From Peromyscus leucopus (taxonomy: Eukaryota > Chordata > Mammalia > Rodentia > Cricetidae), in contig NC_051065.1 in assembly GCF_004664715.2 (NCBI RefSeq), forward strand, positions 148,673,596-148,737,595: a stretch of DNA of 64,000 nt. The letters are read 5' to 3'. The notes under the pieces were generated by a model. That model did no database searches and had not been told where the DNA came from. It was given only the letters and a program-made list of their open reading frames with translations. The translations under genes and the position numbers were made by a program. Within the stretch, counting starts at the first letter, position 1. Every line of letters starts with the position of its first letter. Shown here in pieces: positions 24,301 to 34,962 of the stretch.

Positions 24301-24317
24301 TCAAGAATTTTGTTTAT
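24301..24317 (-). CDS. Gene B exon 36 (last five codons)
   Basis: After the acceptor CACAG the exon reads (G)AT AAA CAA AAT TCT TGA, residues DKQNS then stop. This gives the C-terminus APCSSDKQNS, very like the murinoglobulin end. About 130 bp of 3' UTR follow to the AATAAA at 24194-24189. Because it is so short, the call rests on phase (1 in) and family resemblance. Confidence 0.78.
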
Positions 24318-24633
24318 CTGTGTATGTGGAGAGAAGAAAACAGCACATCAGATGATATAATTCTAACTGAGTACGGACAGCAGGGTTTTCTGCAGGAAAG
24401 TAAACTGACCATGGTAGAAAATAGGATCCACTGGATTTTCTACCATAAGCTACAATATACTTTGGTTAAGAAGTTAGAGGAGTCTTCCAGGGTTAGTGCA
24501 CCAATCCCATGGTGTACCATGCAGTGTTTTCACAGGATCAGATGGTTCTGAGCTCATCAAACAAAAGTTCTGGGTAGTTTTGAAGGAGAAGAGGTCAGAG
24601 GAAGGCTTTTTGCAAGGAGTGTTAGGAGCTCAC

Positions 24634-24675
24634 CTGAGCTGCAGGGGGCGCTGTATTCAGCAAAAACCATATCAT
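24634..24675 (-). CDS. Gene B exon 35
   Basis: This 42-nt exon encodes DMVFAEYSAPCSS. The AEYSAPCS motif is the conserved penultimate segment of the receptor-binding domain. Acceptor TTACAG, donor GTGAGC; phase 1 in, 1 out. Confidence 0.92.
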
Positions 24676-24861
24676 CTGTAAGACATGGAAAAAAATTGAG
24701 AATGGGAGTTTGATGCTACAGCATTTTGTGGAGCACAGTGGATGTGTTAGGACTGACCAATTTCCTTCATCAGAACCTGAATGGTTACTTAAAAGTCGTC
24801 TCTCTGGGGACAAACCAAGCCAAGAAAATATCCCCTTGAAGCTACTGGTTGACATCTTTAT

Positions 24862-25045
24862 CCTGGGCCAGCAAGATGGCTCAGTGGGGAAAGGCGCTTG
24901 ATGCCATGCCTAGTGACCACAGTGAGTTCAGTCCTCAGGATCCACAGGGCAGAGGGCGAGGAACCATTTCTCCTCATTGCCCTGTGACCTCCACAGGCAC
25001 CGTGACATGCCTCCCTCTCAAGACATAAGTAAGCAAATGGGCAAC
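24862..25045 (+). repeat. B2/B4-type SINE
   Basis: GGCCAGCAAGATGGCTCAGTGG is a tRNA-derived promoter region; GTTCAGTCCTCAGGATCCAC and CCTGTGACCTCCACAGGCAC complete the B2/B3/B4 pattern. It sits in intron 34 of gene B. Confidence 0.8.
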
Positions 25046-25253
25046 ACCACCAGAATAATTCACCCAAGTGAGAATATCGAAGTGTGCTTATTCTGCAGGG
25101 TTTGAGCAGAATACAGGGAGTGATCCGTGGAGACGTGTGTCCTCTCAGATGCCTTTCTATATTTGTGATTTTTTCCTTCAGTATTTCTGGAACTTGTCTA
25201 TTCTGAAACATTTGGCACAGAAAATCCCCATTTTATTCCCCAACTCTGGCTTC

Positions 25254-25320
25254 TCTCTCTCTGTCTGTCTCTCTCTCTGTCTCTCTCTCTGTCTCTGTCT
25301 CTCTCTCTCTCTCTCTCTCA
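25254..25320. repeat. (CT)n/(CTGT)n low-complexity
   Basis: CT-rich run with interspersed CTGT units. Confidence 0.9.
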
Positions 25321-25644
25321 TCAATGACCACTCAGGCTATAATTCTCACTCATCTTTTTATTCCTACTATAATTCTTTGTATAATTCTTCATCTTTGCGT
25401 CGCTATGTTCAGAAGGAGATTTGTGTGTCTTTCCACCAACAGACACTTCGTTGTCAAACGTTTGGTCCCTTATGTTATTTAGACATGTTTGGTCACATAT
25501 GATTGTTTGGACAAACAAGCAGGAAGAAGACATCAGTGGCTGAATAAACTGAAATCTTACAAATGTTTGTCATACTCACACTCTTTTATTAAGAGCAGAT
25601 TTGCCAGTTTGGCCTATATAATGTGTCACTATGTGTAAAATAGT

Positions 25645-25760
25645 TGTTTTAAACACTGGGTGCAATGGTATATACAAGTAATATCTGCATTTGGAGACTG
25701 AGTCAGGATTGAGAGTTTGAGGTCAGCCTGGGCTGCATATTGAGAAACTGTCTTAAAAAA
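25645..25760 (+). repeat. B1-type SINE (diverged)
   Basis: CACTGGGTGCAATGGTATAT, GGAGACTGAGTCAGGATTGA and GAGGTCAGCCTGGGCTGCA follow B1 order and end in an A-rich tail. Confidence 0.75.
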
Positions 25761-25828
25761 AAGATAGAAGAGGAAAAAAAAGAGAAAACTTCAAGTTGCT
25801 TTGGGGGGCTTCCTAATCCCTTGCTCAC

Positions 25829-25931
25829 CTGTCTCATAGTAGTCATAGACTTTCACAATGGCAGGCTGCAGGTTCCTCACTGGGATGTCTTGTTGAATGA
25901 CGAAGGAAAAGGCCAGTGTCTGATTGGTCAC
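25829..25931 (-). CDS. Gene B exon 34 (receptor-binding domain)
   Basis: This 103-nt exon reads [20 protein letters not shown], then [14 protein letters not shown]. The [11 protein letters not shown] stretch is diagnostic of the C-terminal receptor-binding domain. It has an N-glycosylation sequon (NQT). Acceptor GCCAG, donor GTGAGC; phase 0 in, 1 out. Confidence 0.97.
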
Positions 25932-26345
25932 CTGGCAAAGGGAGAAAAGTAATCCAGAATCACATCATGGCGGTGGCCACTGTTTTTCTTCAGCATCACT
26001 CAGTCCCTCGTATTTGAGAAACATTTATGCATGGATAGCATTTAACCTCTCAGTCACTGTGTTCCTAACTGCTCACATATGTGGATGGTGATTGGATTTT
26101 AGAGTAGAGACGTGAGGAACTAAAGTAGAGGCTCCTGGGAGTATATGAAACTTTTCTAGTCTATTAAACCAATCCAAAAATCCATATTCCTCCCCAGTGT
26201 GTGATGTAGGGCTTTGTTCAGGGTGACAGTTAAGCCCTTTGACCTGCTGATTTAAGACCCTATGGTAAGTCCCAGGAAAGCCAGCAATGAGGGAAGGGAA
26301 TTTAAAGATTTGTATTGTTATTATTATTATTGTTGTTGTTGTTGT

Positions 26346-26470
26346 ATATGTGTGCATGGATATACTAGTAGAGGCCAAAAGTGAGAATCAGATCTCCTGC
26401 AACTGGAGTTACAGACTTTTCTGAGTTAGTTAGTGCTCTTAACTGCTGAGCCATGTCTCCAGGCCAGGAA
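26346..26470 (-). repeat. B2/B3-type SINE
   Basis: GAGGCCAAAAGTGAGAATCAG, CTCCTGCAACTGGAGTTACA and AACTGCTGAGCCATGTCTCC are the reverse of a B2/B3 SINE. A (TTA/TTG)n run lies next to it at about 26318-26345. Confidence 0.85.
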
Positions 26471-26572
26471 TGACAATTTAAAATATCATCTAGTATGAGC
26501 TGAGGGAATGTGCCTCCCCAAAAGACTTCCTAGAGACCTGCTTTTCTCCTGCTTTACAATTCCCACAAAGAC

Positions 26573-26760
26573 CCACCTAGACATGTATGGGGAGGCAGGA
26601 AGGATGTTCACCTGATTTACATAGATCAAGGACTGTCCACTAGACATGTCTGGGGAGGCAGGAAGGACCCTCACCTGACCTACATAAACCAAGGACTGTC
26701 CACCTAGACACAGTTAGGGAGGCAGGAAGGACCCTCACCTGATCCACATATAATAAGACA
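26573..26760. repeat. Three tandem copies of the exon 33 donor segment
   Basis: A 63-64 bp unit is repeated almost three times: 26573-26636, 26637-26699 and 26700-26760. Each has GGCAGGAAGGA and a CACCTGA core. The third copy (26700-26760) contains the true 3' end of exon 33 and its GTGAGG donor. The other two lie downstream in intron 33 and keep donor-like sites at 26606-26611 (GTGAAC) and 26669-26674 (GTGAGG). Confidence 0.9.
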
Positions 26761-26807
26761 TTGTTGTTGCTCACTTCTGTTCTGCTCACATGCTCTGATC
26801 TTTCAAG
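26739..26807 (-). CDS. Gene B exon 33 (receptor-binding domain)
   Basis: This 69-nt exon reads LERSEHVSRTEVSNNNVLLY, then VDQ. HVSRTEVS-N-VL-Y is conserved across the family. Acceptor TTCCAG, donor GTGAGG; phase 0-0. Its donor end is duplicated twice in the intron that follows. Confidence 0.95.
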
Positions 26808-27445
26808 CTGGAATGAGAGAAAACACTGTGTTACTGAAAAGGCAAAGGCCTTGGTGGTGAAGAAGGCAAATGAACTGAGGGATGGGAGATGATAGAAAGA
26901 GATGTCACCAATTCATTAAAAGGAGTTGGAAGATACTTTCCAATAAGAATGAAAATACATGAAGAAGACTGGAATGCCACTCCACTAGAGGCCTGGCAGA
27001 ATATGACCTGACTTAGTAATCGGTATTTTTGACTTTTGTTTGAAGGTGAAGTGGTCCTGCATTTGATAGTACTCACTTACCTTACATTCTCTGTGCAAGT
27101 ATCTTTCTCTGTACTCTGCTATTGATCTTAGCTTGCTGTTAATTTTCAAAGTTCTTAAAACACCACATCTACAATTTTGGTATTTAATAATATTTTCCCA
27201 TTAATCATTATTGACCAAGTTCATTATGCTTTAAAAATTATTGTTAGCTAGATTGTGAGCTCAATAAACTCAAACACCATTGTTATATTTTTTTCTGCTG
27301 ACTGCTATCACAGTCCACACCTATAGTTAGAATTATATAAATCCAATTTTGTTAAATTAGTTTTGGTTCAGGATGGCATGATTATGATGCTGTTGGCAAG
27401 TTTCTGGTCTGAGGATACAGAAATCCAAACATCTGGTCTACCTAC

Positions 27446-27536
27446 CTTTTTCACTGTTGGTTTCAATGGAATGAAACCAGACACCATCTTCACATCAACA
27501 ATCACCATGTTGGAGGATGGACGGCTCCCTGTATAA
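27446..27536 (-). CDS. Gene B exon 32 (receptor-binding domain)
   Basis: This 91-nt exon reads [20 protein letters not shown], then [10 protein letters not shown], the best conserved part of the receptor-binding domain. Acceptor CTGCAG, donor GTAGGT; phase 2 in, 0 out. Confidence 0.97.
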
Positions 27537-27933
27537 CTGCAGACCAGAGAAGTGAATGGAAGGAATATTTTTAATGCTTTGAATCTTGCCTCCTTGGAGC
27601 TCAAGCAGCAATTCCTGACATGCCCTGTGCTATTTTTTCATACTTTAAAATATATCGACTTTACAATCAATATAAATAATTCTCAAAATAGACTGCATAA
27701 CAATGTCAACTGGGAGTTGATTAAAAATAGAGGCATCCATGCAGTGTACTGGCCAGTCAGCATAGTCTTCTTAACAAGTCTGGGACAGTAAGAAACCGCA
27801 TCTCAAAAACCTAATGCATATGGAAGCTGAGGACTGAGAGAAGAGATTGTCCTGTTTCTGTTTTTGTTGCTGCCTCTGACTCTCTCTCTGTCTCTGACTC
27901 TTTCTCTCTCTCACACACATGCACACACACCAC

Positions 27934-28432
27934 TGTTGTGGAATATTAGTTTAATGATGCAAAGATGTGTTGCATTCTTTTATGTTGCATTTGTTTAACT
28001 CTGCGAAGCTGTGTTACTTTGTCTGCCTGAAGCACCCGATTGGACTAATAAAAAGGGGAATGGCCAATGACTAGGAAGGAGAGAGGGATAGGTGGGGCTG
28101 GTGGGCAGAGAGAATATATAGGAGGAGAAATCTAGGCTCAAGAAGAAAAGTGAGGGGCAAGAAAAGGAGGGGAGGAGGACTAGAGCCAGAGTCTAAGCCA
28201 CCAGCCACACAGCCAGCCACGGAATAAGAAGAAAAGCAAGATACATAGAATAAAGAAAGGTAAAAAGCCTAGGTGCAAAACATAGTAAAAGAGAAGTGGA
28301 TAATTTAAGTGAAGTTAGAAATGCTGGTTAGAAACAAGCCAAGCTAAGGCTGGGCATTCACAAAGTAAGAATAAGTCTCCATGTATTTATTAGGGAGCAG
28401 GGTGGTAGTCTCCCAAAGAGTAAAACAACAAG
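27934..28432 (+). mobile_element. Solo LTR-type element (ERVK-like)
   Basis: It begins TGTTGTGGAATATTAGTTTA and has a promoter-like half with GATTGGACTAATAAAAAGGGG, GGCCAATGACTAGGAAGGAG and AATATATAGGAGGAG. It ends near AGTAAAACAACA. It lies in intron 31 of gene B, antisense to the gene. No matching target duplication could be fixed. Confidence 0.6.
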
Positions 28433-28931
28433 CTACACCTCATCACACTGGGAAACAAGATAATAGGCCACACTATGGAAGTCTCCTTTCCATCCAAGAT
28501 CCCTTCACTTTTTGCAGTTAGCACCCACTGCTGGTTACAGTTTATATGACGTTTTTGACATGTGTCAGAAGAACAAAATATCTTTTTTTCCCTCTAGAAA
28601 AATGGAACCTTAAAAGACCAAGAAGGTTTGCCTTTGTTGGTGAAGAAGAATAGGCCACATTAAAGTATCATAGAGAAAAGAACAATCTATTATTTTACTA
28701 TGATAGTGGGTGAGAAAGGAACTCGAAAGGTAGACTAATTAGAGATTATAATTCTATAATTCTTCATTGTTCACTTTGCTGGAGTCAAGTATTTCTTTCT
28801 TTTTTTCTTTCTTTTTTTTTGACAGAGAAAAATCCTAACGAAGAGCCTTGCTTTGGATATCTCTGAACCCATTCTGTGAAGAGATCTAGGAGGACAACAC
28901 TGTAGTAGTCAAGAGAGACAGAGGCTCATAC

Positions 28932-29059
28932 CTGATTTCTAGTGAGATCTGGAAGCTGTTGTGGCCTTTGGGGTTATCACATGTCAGAGGTACTGTCTGT
29001 ACCCGCAGAGTGAATGCAGACTCCTGTTTCTCCAAGTGCACATTGTATCTTAGCGTTGT
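28932..29059 (-). CDS. Gene B exon 31
   Basis: This 128-nt exon reads [20 protein letters not shown], then [20 protein letters not shown]. It is the return to the CUB domain and entry to the receptor-binding domain. Acceptor TGTCAG, donor GTATGA; phase 0 in, 2 out. Confidence 0.96.
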
Positions 29060-29205
29060 CTGACAAGTAGTGAATAGAAATATTTACATCCATTGCACTG
29101 GATCCTTGGGTGGATTTTTCCCAATTTGAGAATGATGTGTGCAGGTAGGCAAAGGGATGCTTTCCATTTTGGGGAAGGACGTTCCCAGCTGTCCCAGAAT
29201 CTTAC

Positions 29206-29424
29206 CTGAGCATACACACATCCTTCCCCTGACACGTTGATGTCATAGTCCCCAGGGATGTCTGGTAGTGGGGCCTGCTGCAGCAACAGGCGATTGCTGT
29301 TCTCTATTTGGAACTCTCTTGAAAATGTCCCTGAAGACTGAATGGTCACCAGAGGAGTTTTCTGACTTCTAGAAAAAGTAATTGTTCCATACTTGGACAA
29401 AGCATGGAGAGCCACCACAGTGTC
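29206..29424 (-). CDS. Gene B exon 30 (end of thioester domain, CUB)
   Basis: This 219-nt exon starts [20 protein letters not shown] and ends [16 protein letters not shown]. It encodes the last helix of the thioester domain (DTVVAL-ALS-YG) and the return into CUB ([17 protein letters not shown]). Acceptor TCACAG, donor GTAAGA; phase 0-0. Confidence 0.97.
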
Positions 29425-30811
29425 CTGTGAGGGATGAGAGTAAAAGTTCAGTTTATCGTCAGTATGGAAGGGCTCAGGCTCTTCCTGAGGCTGTGACAAA
29501 AGTGTCACGAGGTTTTGTCTCTAGTTATTTGATCTCTAGACTTTAATTTAGGAAATATTTGAGAACCAAAAACATCCACATAATTTCCCTCCTTACACAG
29601 AGCACCCTGGCATATGCAGATTCCCACAAACCAGAACAAAGAATAAATACAACTTCGATTTTCCTCCTAGCATTTACTGTTTTTCTTCCTTTGTCCTTGA
29701 TTCCCATGATGATGCCCAGCATCTTTCAACAAAATCACATTCTTGCTCTCACCACCAAACTCTCTTCTGCACTGAGGAACACTCAAGAGACATCAACATC
29801 ATGGCCAGGTGCCAGTCACGATCCAATCTTATCAAATAAAGGAAAAACTGTGATCTAGTCCTTCCTCGCCTTGCTCCTCAGCAGCATACTCTCTGGGGAT
29901 GTACTCCATGCTCTAGAGAGGATCTCTCCCACAGGATCCCTCCTTATCCCAAGTCAGCTCCAGATGCTATCCTGACTGCAGAGCCCAGAAAGAGAACAGA
30001 AACATGCAGTGAGGGTTTTACTGTATTTACAATGCAGACTTCCTGTTGAGGTGAAAGACTGAAAGAATTGAATGCAAACAGGGTGGATAATGTCATGGAA
30101 GGTTCCTGTTGGTACATTGTTCTCCTTTAGAGGAACTGACCTCCTCACTATACCTCTCTGGAGATTAACTCTGCCATGTATGCCCTGAATATAGGAGCAT
30201 CATTTATAGACACTATGGTAGATGTATATTTTTGGAAACTATTACCTCATGAGAATTATACTGACTAGATGATAAAGCAAATGGTTTACAGCCTTGATTG
30301 GATCTAACTGTCCTGAGGTAAAGCAGGGCTGCAGGAGTTCTACTAGCTTGGGGAAAACCTGAGGGCAATCTCTCCATACATAAGATTGGGAGAGTCTGTC
30401 AGGAGAAGGGGAATGGCCTCACCTAAGAGCAGCATGATGATAAAGATGCAGTTTGGTCCAATTAGCATCTCTTAGGTACTCATTGTGCTATTCCAGCGTG
30501 ACGGATTATATAAGGATTCTGGACACTCCAGGGTTTTTGCCATTGTTTTCTATCAAGGTTTGGGTCTGGGTCAGAAGTCCTCAGCAACTTAGGCCTGTTT
30601 CACTAAATGTGGTATGAAGAGACCTCTTGTGTCTGAATACAGGAACTAGGCAAATTTATTATGGAATGTATCATCCCTCACTTCCTATAGACTCAAAATA
30701 CCCATGAGGAACATGTCCTTGTTTTTTTCCCTCCTCTTCCCTTTTTTCTTGTTCCTGCATCTCTTGTTCAAATCCCCTTACTGCATGGGACTCTGAAGGA
30801 AAGTCACCGAC
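29425..30811. other. Intron 29, no gene seen
   Basis: No supported exon or strong repeat signature besides short low-complexity stretches. Confidence 0.4.
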
Positions 30812-31035
30812 CTGTGTGGAAGAGAAGCCACCATGGGAATTCTGCTGCTTTGTGATCCACTTCACGATGTTCACTGCCAAAGCCAGGTCCTCAGGGGTTG
30901 GGGCTGGCTGGGCAGTGAGGAGAGTGAGGAGGATATAGGAATTCATCTCCACTTCAGCGGAGGGAGCCTGGGGTTTGTACAGATACCTCTCTGAATTCCT
31001 GGGTTTCTGAGGTCTTTCCCAATGGACGGAGTTGC
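30812..31035 (-). CDS. Gene B exon 29 (thioester domain)
   Basis: This 224-nt exon runs from [20 protein letters not shown] to [20 protein letters not shown]. The HWERP and WITKQQN--GGFSSTQ motifs are hallmarks of the alpha-alpha-barrel thioester domain. The donor is GTCGGT, weaker than consensus. Phase 1 in, 0 out. Confidence 0.96.
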
Positions 31036-31775
31036 CTTAGGGTAAAAATAGAGAAATAACTAGAAGTGTGAGTAGCCTAGTGTCTCTATCTAGAAAGAAG
31101 AAAATAGAAGAAGGTTGTAGTAGGTTTGAAAATTTTCACTCACAATATCCCCAGATTTATTATTACCAGTAAAAAAAATCTGCTGTTGGTATGATAGGGT
31201 AGGACTAAGAAAGATATAAAGACAGAAATTCGTAAGCTATTAACTAAACTACACCCTCAGTGATGTCCTAGCAGAGTTGGTGAGAAGACAAGAACAGACA
31301 TGATTCTTTCACTCATTATTTCCCTCACACCCTACAAAACATCACTTGTTCAGCGTTCAGTCCAAATGACTCAGGAAAGTTTCCCATTGGCTTCGGAATT
31401 GCAGTTGAAAGAGCAAAACCTTGAGCATCGGTTCTTTTTTCCTGTTCTTTATAGTCTTGCCTCCTCCTGACAGGTATATGTGCATCAGAGAGGAAAGTTA
31501 AGCTTTAGCTACATTTCCCTTTGTAACAGTAGTTGAACTGTGTGCATTCTATTGTGATATTACATTTGTTCATTTGAGTCACACTAGGAGAAAACACTGA
31601 AGAGAAGGTGTTGTGTGTAGAAGAAAGGCTAATTTCCTAATGTGTCAGTCCAAGGAGAAACCTCAGAGTGCCATGGGGAAGGAACTAAAATGTAATACTA
31701 TTTCCACACATCGTCTACTCCTGTTTCCCGTCACTGGAAATGGATGGAGACAAACACGATAACACACATTCCTAC

Positions 31776-31956
31776 CTTCCTTTACAGCTTCAGTATCAAG
31801 TGATTTTAGGATTTCATTTCTCTTGTCCTGGTTCCCTGCCAGAGCGAAAGCGTAGGCCAGCAGTGCCTTGGTGTACACAAAGTTGCCATTTCCCCTGTCC
31901 TCTATCGACTTCCAGGATGACTCCAGGCAGGTCAGCGCTTTGGAGACAACAGGTTG
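31776..31956 (-). CDS. Gene B exon 28 (thioester domain)
   Basis: This 181-nt exon reads [20 protein letters not shown], then [20 protein letters not shown], then [31 protein letters not shown] is highly conserved. Acceptor CAACAG, donor GTAGGA; phase 0 in, 1 out. Confidence 0.97.
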
Positions 31957-32441
31957 CTGTTGGCAGAACAGTGAATCCTGAGCATTGTGAAAAAGTGTCC
32001 TAGCAGGCCTTGGAAGAAACATGGAGGATGGAGACATTGATGCTTTTCAAATGAATCCTTTCATTCCCTCCACTCTTCTTTTTTCCTTTCTCCCTACCTC
32101 TTTTCTTCTATCCCTCCCTCTCTCCTTCTCTCCCTCCTTTCCTTCTTTCTTTCCTATCTTCTGTCATTGATCATCTGTCTATCCTCTATCTTTTGGAGCC
32201 ATTTCTTTTATAAACTATATTCCATTTAAATACAGACTAATAATGAGAGCATTAGAGGCCATGTGTTTGTCTTGATTTTTGGAACATAGTCAGGATTTTA
32301 TTGAGCAGGTGGATGCTCATTAATGGAATATTACAAATGCAAAAATCTTGTTTTAAAAAGCTGCCATTTGGCTTTAGAGAAGATAGGAAGTGACACATTT
32401 TACACTAGTTTGGGAAGATGGAGAAGTAATGTGGCACCTAC

Positions 32442-32516
32442 TGTGTCTGGAAGTGAACTCTCCAGAAGGGCAATGGTTATATAGGCAGAGAGAGTCATTT
32501 CGTCTTCTACTCCACC
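32442..32516 (-). CDS. Gene B exon 27 (thioester domain)
   Basis: This 75-nt exon reads [20 protein letters not shown], then [23 protein letters not shown] is a family signature. Acceptor TTACAG, donor GTAGGT; phase 0-0. Confidence 0.97.
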
Positions 32517-32748
32517 CTGTAAACAAAAGGAATGAAATAGGTAAAGTATACAGCAAGCAATGCACTAAATATGTCTTCCCTGCTTGTAATCATCCTTCGT
32601 ATTCAATGGAAGTTCTCATTTACACCCCCATTATGAAAAAGCACATTCTCAGCCTGAAGGCTGGTTTGCTTCAGTGGTAAGGAGTATGGCCGACTTTCAG
32701 ATGTTATTACTAGGTCACCATACTTATAAGTAGTTCCGAATAGGTCAC

Positions 32749-32905
32749 CTTCATGGCATTGTTGAACAGCGATCCAGAGCTCCTGAAACAGCCATTGTCC
32801 TGCTGCTGCTGGGAGAGCCAGGTGAAGGCGTGGGTGATGTGTGTTTCATCGATGAAGATGAAGGCTCGAGCTTGGGCAAAAGACTTGAGCACAAAGGCTG
32901 TGAGC
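32749..32905 (-). CDS. Gene B exon 26 (thioester domain)
   Basis: This 157-nt exon reads [20 protein letters not shown], then [20 protein letters not shown], then [29 protein letters not shown] is conserved. A CAG run gives QQQQ where relatives have QQK or RQK. Acceptor ATCAG, donor GTGACC; phase 2 in, 0 out. Confidence 0.97.
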
Positions 32906-33704
32906 CTGATTGGGGAGGGAGAGTGGGGAGATGAGGGCTTTTGTTCTGATGCAGCCCCTTCACACACGGGTTTCTGGGGTCTGGACCACAGTCATGAGCA
33001 ATCAGTCTAAGTTTCTCTGAGCACATGAAGCTGACAGTGTCTCTTCCTCTTTCAAAGTAGTCTTCCATCCCTGGTCCTCTTGGATGTGGACACCACAGTG
33101 TGGTCCAGCTGCTTCCTGCTCTGCTTCTCACTGCTTCTCCATCACTCACTCTCCTGTTTCCCTAACACCTGCACCCTCATCTTAGCCTTTTCCAGTCCAA
33201 TGATTTTCTTTTGTAGATCAGAAAAACCTTCTCTCCTGAAACCCCTGCAACATGTTTTCCACCTCACAATGTCCATCCCTCTCCTTGGCTTACATCCTGG
33301 TTCTATCTGTTTCTGTGTCATTTGTCACCTGTAATGTCTGTGTGTTTTATCCCAAGAACACATTCTTATGCAATGCAGGACCACATGAAGAAAGGTATCA
33401 GCTTTTTAAGACTCAGTTATGAGCATCTTTGGATGCTCAGCAATATGTAGCTGGGTATTTACTGATGAAAGTTCTTGTGGAGGAATGAAACATTCAGGGT
33501 ATTGAATTGAGTAAAACAGGTGGTCCAGATTCAAGGCAGATGAGCCTTGAGACAATTTCAGTTCTGTACTTAGGATTACGGCTACCTCAAACATGTCCGT
33601 CTCCAGCCCTGGCATCAGCTGTATTCCCATGATGTAAGACACATGCAGAGTTGCCATGAGGACCAAGAGTGGAGCAAGTCTGACACATAGTGGACTTTCC
33701 TTAC

Positions 33705-33792
33705 CAAGTGCTTCCTTGACTCTGGCCGCCCTGATCCCCGAATGCGCTGTAGGAGCCATCCTTGTGTTTGTAGTTCAGCTCCCTCTGATAGC
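33705..33792 (-). CDS. Gene B exon 25 (thioester domain)
   Basis: This 88-nt exon reads [20 protein letters not shown], then GGQSQGSTW. It is the helix pair just after the thioester. Acceptor TTCCAG, donor GTAAGG; phase 1 in, 2 out. It is open in the normal frame, which is unreachable from exon 24 as it stands. Confidence 0.96.
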
Positions 33793-33999
33793 CTGGAATG
33801 GAAGGCTTGGGTGTGTTTTGAAGAAACTGATGCTCAGAGAAGGACAAGATGTCAGTCTGAAGCCAGAGAGGCCCTCACATACTCTGGCTTATAGGACTGA
33901 CCAAATGGGAAACCTGCTCAGCTTCCCCCCTCCAAGGCTAAACCCGTTTCTAGAGAGACCATTCATAAGAACAAACTGCACTTTCTAAGCCTTACTGAC

Positions 34000-34175
34000 C
34001 AGCATTGAGGTAACCAATGGCCTTTGACTTGATCTTCTCCGTCAGCTGTTGGTCTCATTCAGATATTTCAGTACATAGATGTTAGGAGCAAAAAGGACCA
34101 TGTTCTGCTCCCCACAGCCAAAAGGCATTGCAAGAAGATTTTGTGTGTTTTTTATGGCTGAACTCAAGATATCAC
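34000..34175 (-). pseudogene. Gene B exon 24: thioester exon with 1-nt deletion and premature stop
   Basis: The exon reads [20 protein letters not shown], then [20 protein letters not shown]. It carries the internal thioester site GCGEQ (Cys to Gln bond) that covalently traps proteases. After NET one base is missing (34050-34052, where the plus strand reads TTGGTCTC), and TGA appears at 34042-34044. The exon is 176 nt; phase on both sides requires 177. Downstream of the break, the other frame still spells [16 protein letters not shown], so the loss is recent. The product would lose most of the thioester domain and the receptor-binding domain. The donor GTCAGT is also weak. A sequencing error cannot be excluded. 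Confidence 0.9.
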
Positions 34176-34437
34176 CTGAAAGTGAGAGATGTAACATCAG
34201 ACAGAACAGACATTATCTTCAAGAACAAAATAACATCTCTAATAGAATCACTTCTCAATGATGTGAAGGAATTTCAAGGGTGTGGTATGCTGGGAACCCA
34301 GTGAATATTGAGGGGTAGAGACAGAAAGATGTCACAGTTCAAGTGTAATAGTTCAGAAGCTACATTTGGAATCACGGTGGACACAGGGCAGTGGTAGTGA
34401 CTATTGTCCCAAGTCCTCCAGGGATGAAATGACTCAC

Positions 34438-34521
34438 CCAACACAGAGAAATGGGCTCTGGCTGAATCTTTCACTACTGCTGGTGGGAGCATCAGGGACA
34501 ATTTTTCAGATATGCCGGCAT
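34438..34521 (-). CDS. Gene B exon 23 (CUB)
   Basis: This 84-nt exon reads [20 protein letters not shown], then RAHFSVLG. The L-LPP-VV--SARA-FSVLG pattern is conserved just upstream of the thioester exon. Acceptor ATTAAG, donor GTGAGT; phase 1 in, 1 out. Confidence 0.95.
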
Positions 34522-34899
34522 CTTAATAAACAAAACAAACAGGTAGATGATTATCTCTCTTCTCAGAACTTCTAGGGTGCCCTAAGGCCAGTTGCTTAGA
34601 ACTGTGTCTTAAGTTTTGATTCTTGTCTCTCTAGAAAAATGATCTTGTTGTAAATATCACAAATCTACATTTCCTGGTAGTATTGGCTTGCCAAGCTCTA
34701 TTGCTTCTGCTTTTATCACTGATTGTATTGAAGCAAAGCATTTCCAAACGGACTTTCTGAGTCTCCTATCGATGCCTTAGCTAATTATTTAATAGACACA
34801 TGAAAATATGTTTATTCATTTAATTGTGGTTTGGGTATATTCTGCTTTGGTTTTTTTCTCTTTGTTTTGTGCATGTGTGAACTTTGATATAAGTTTGTG

Positions 34900-34956
34900 T
34901 TTTCGGGAAATAGGGATCTCAATTGAGAAAATGCCTCCATAAAATCAGCCTATTGG
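34900..34956 (+). repeat. Rodent interspersed repeat, left half split by ERV
   Basis: AGGGATCTCAATTGAGAAAA, then GCCTCCATAAAATCAG, is the left part of a common rodent repeat whose right part resumes at 43207. The retrovirus-like element cut it in two. The family name (URR1-type) is from memory. Confidence 0.6.
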
Positions 34957-34962
34957 CAGGTC
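34957..34962. repeat. Target-site duplication, left (CAGGTC)
   Basis: CAGGTC lies directly before the 5' LTR and recurs at 43200-43205 directly after the 3' LTR. Six bases is typical of betaretrovirus-type integrases. Confidence 0.9.

Noticed and set aside
25068..25502. 144-codon plus-strand ORF with Ser/Leu repeats
   Set aside because: Driven by a CT-rich run and SINE flank inside intron 34 of gene B.
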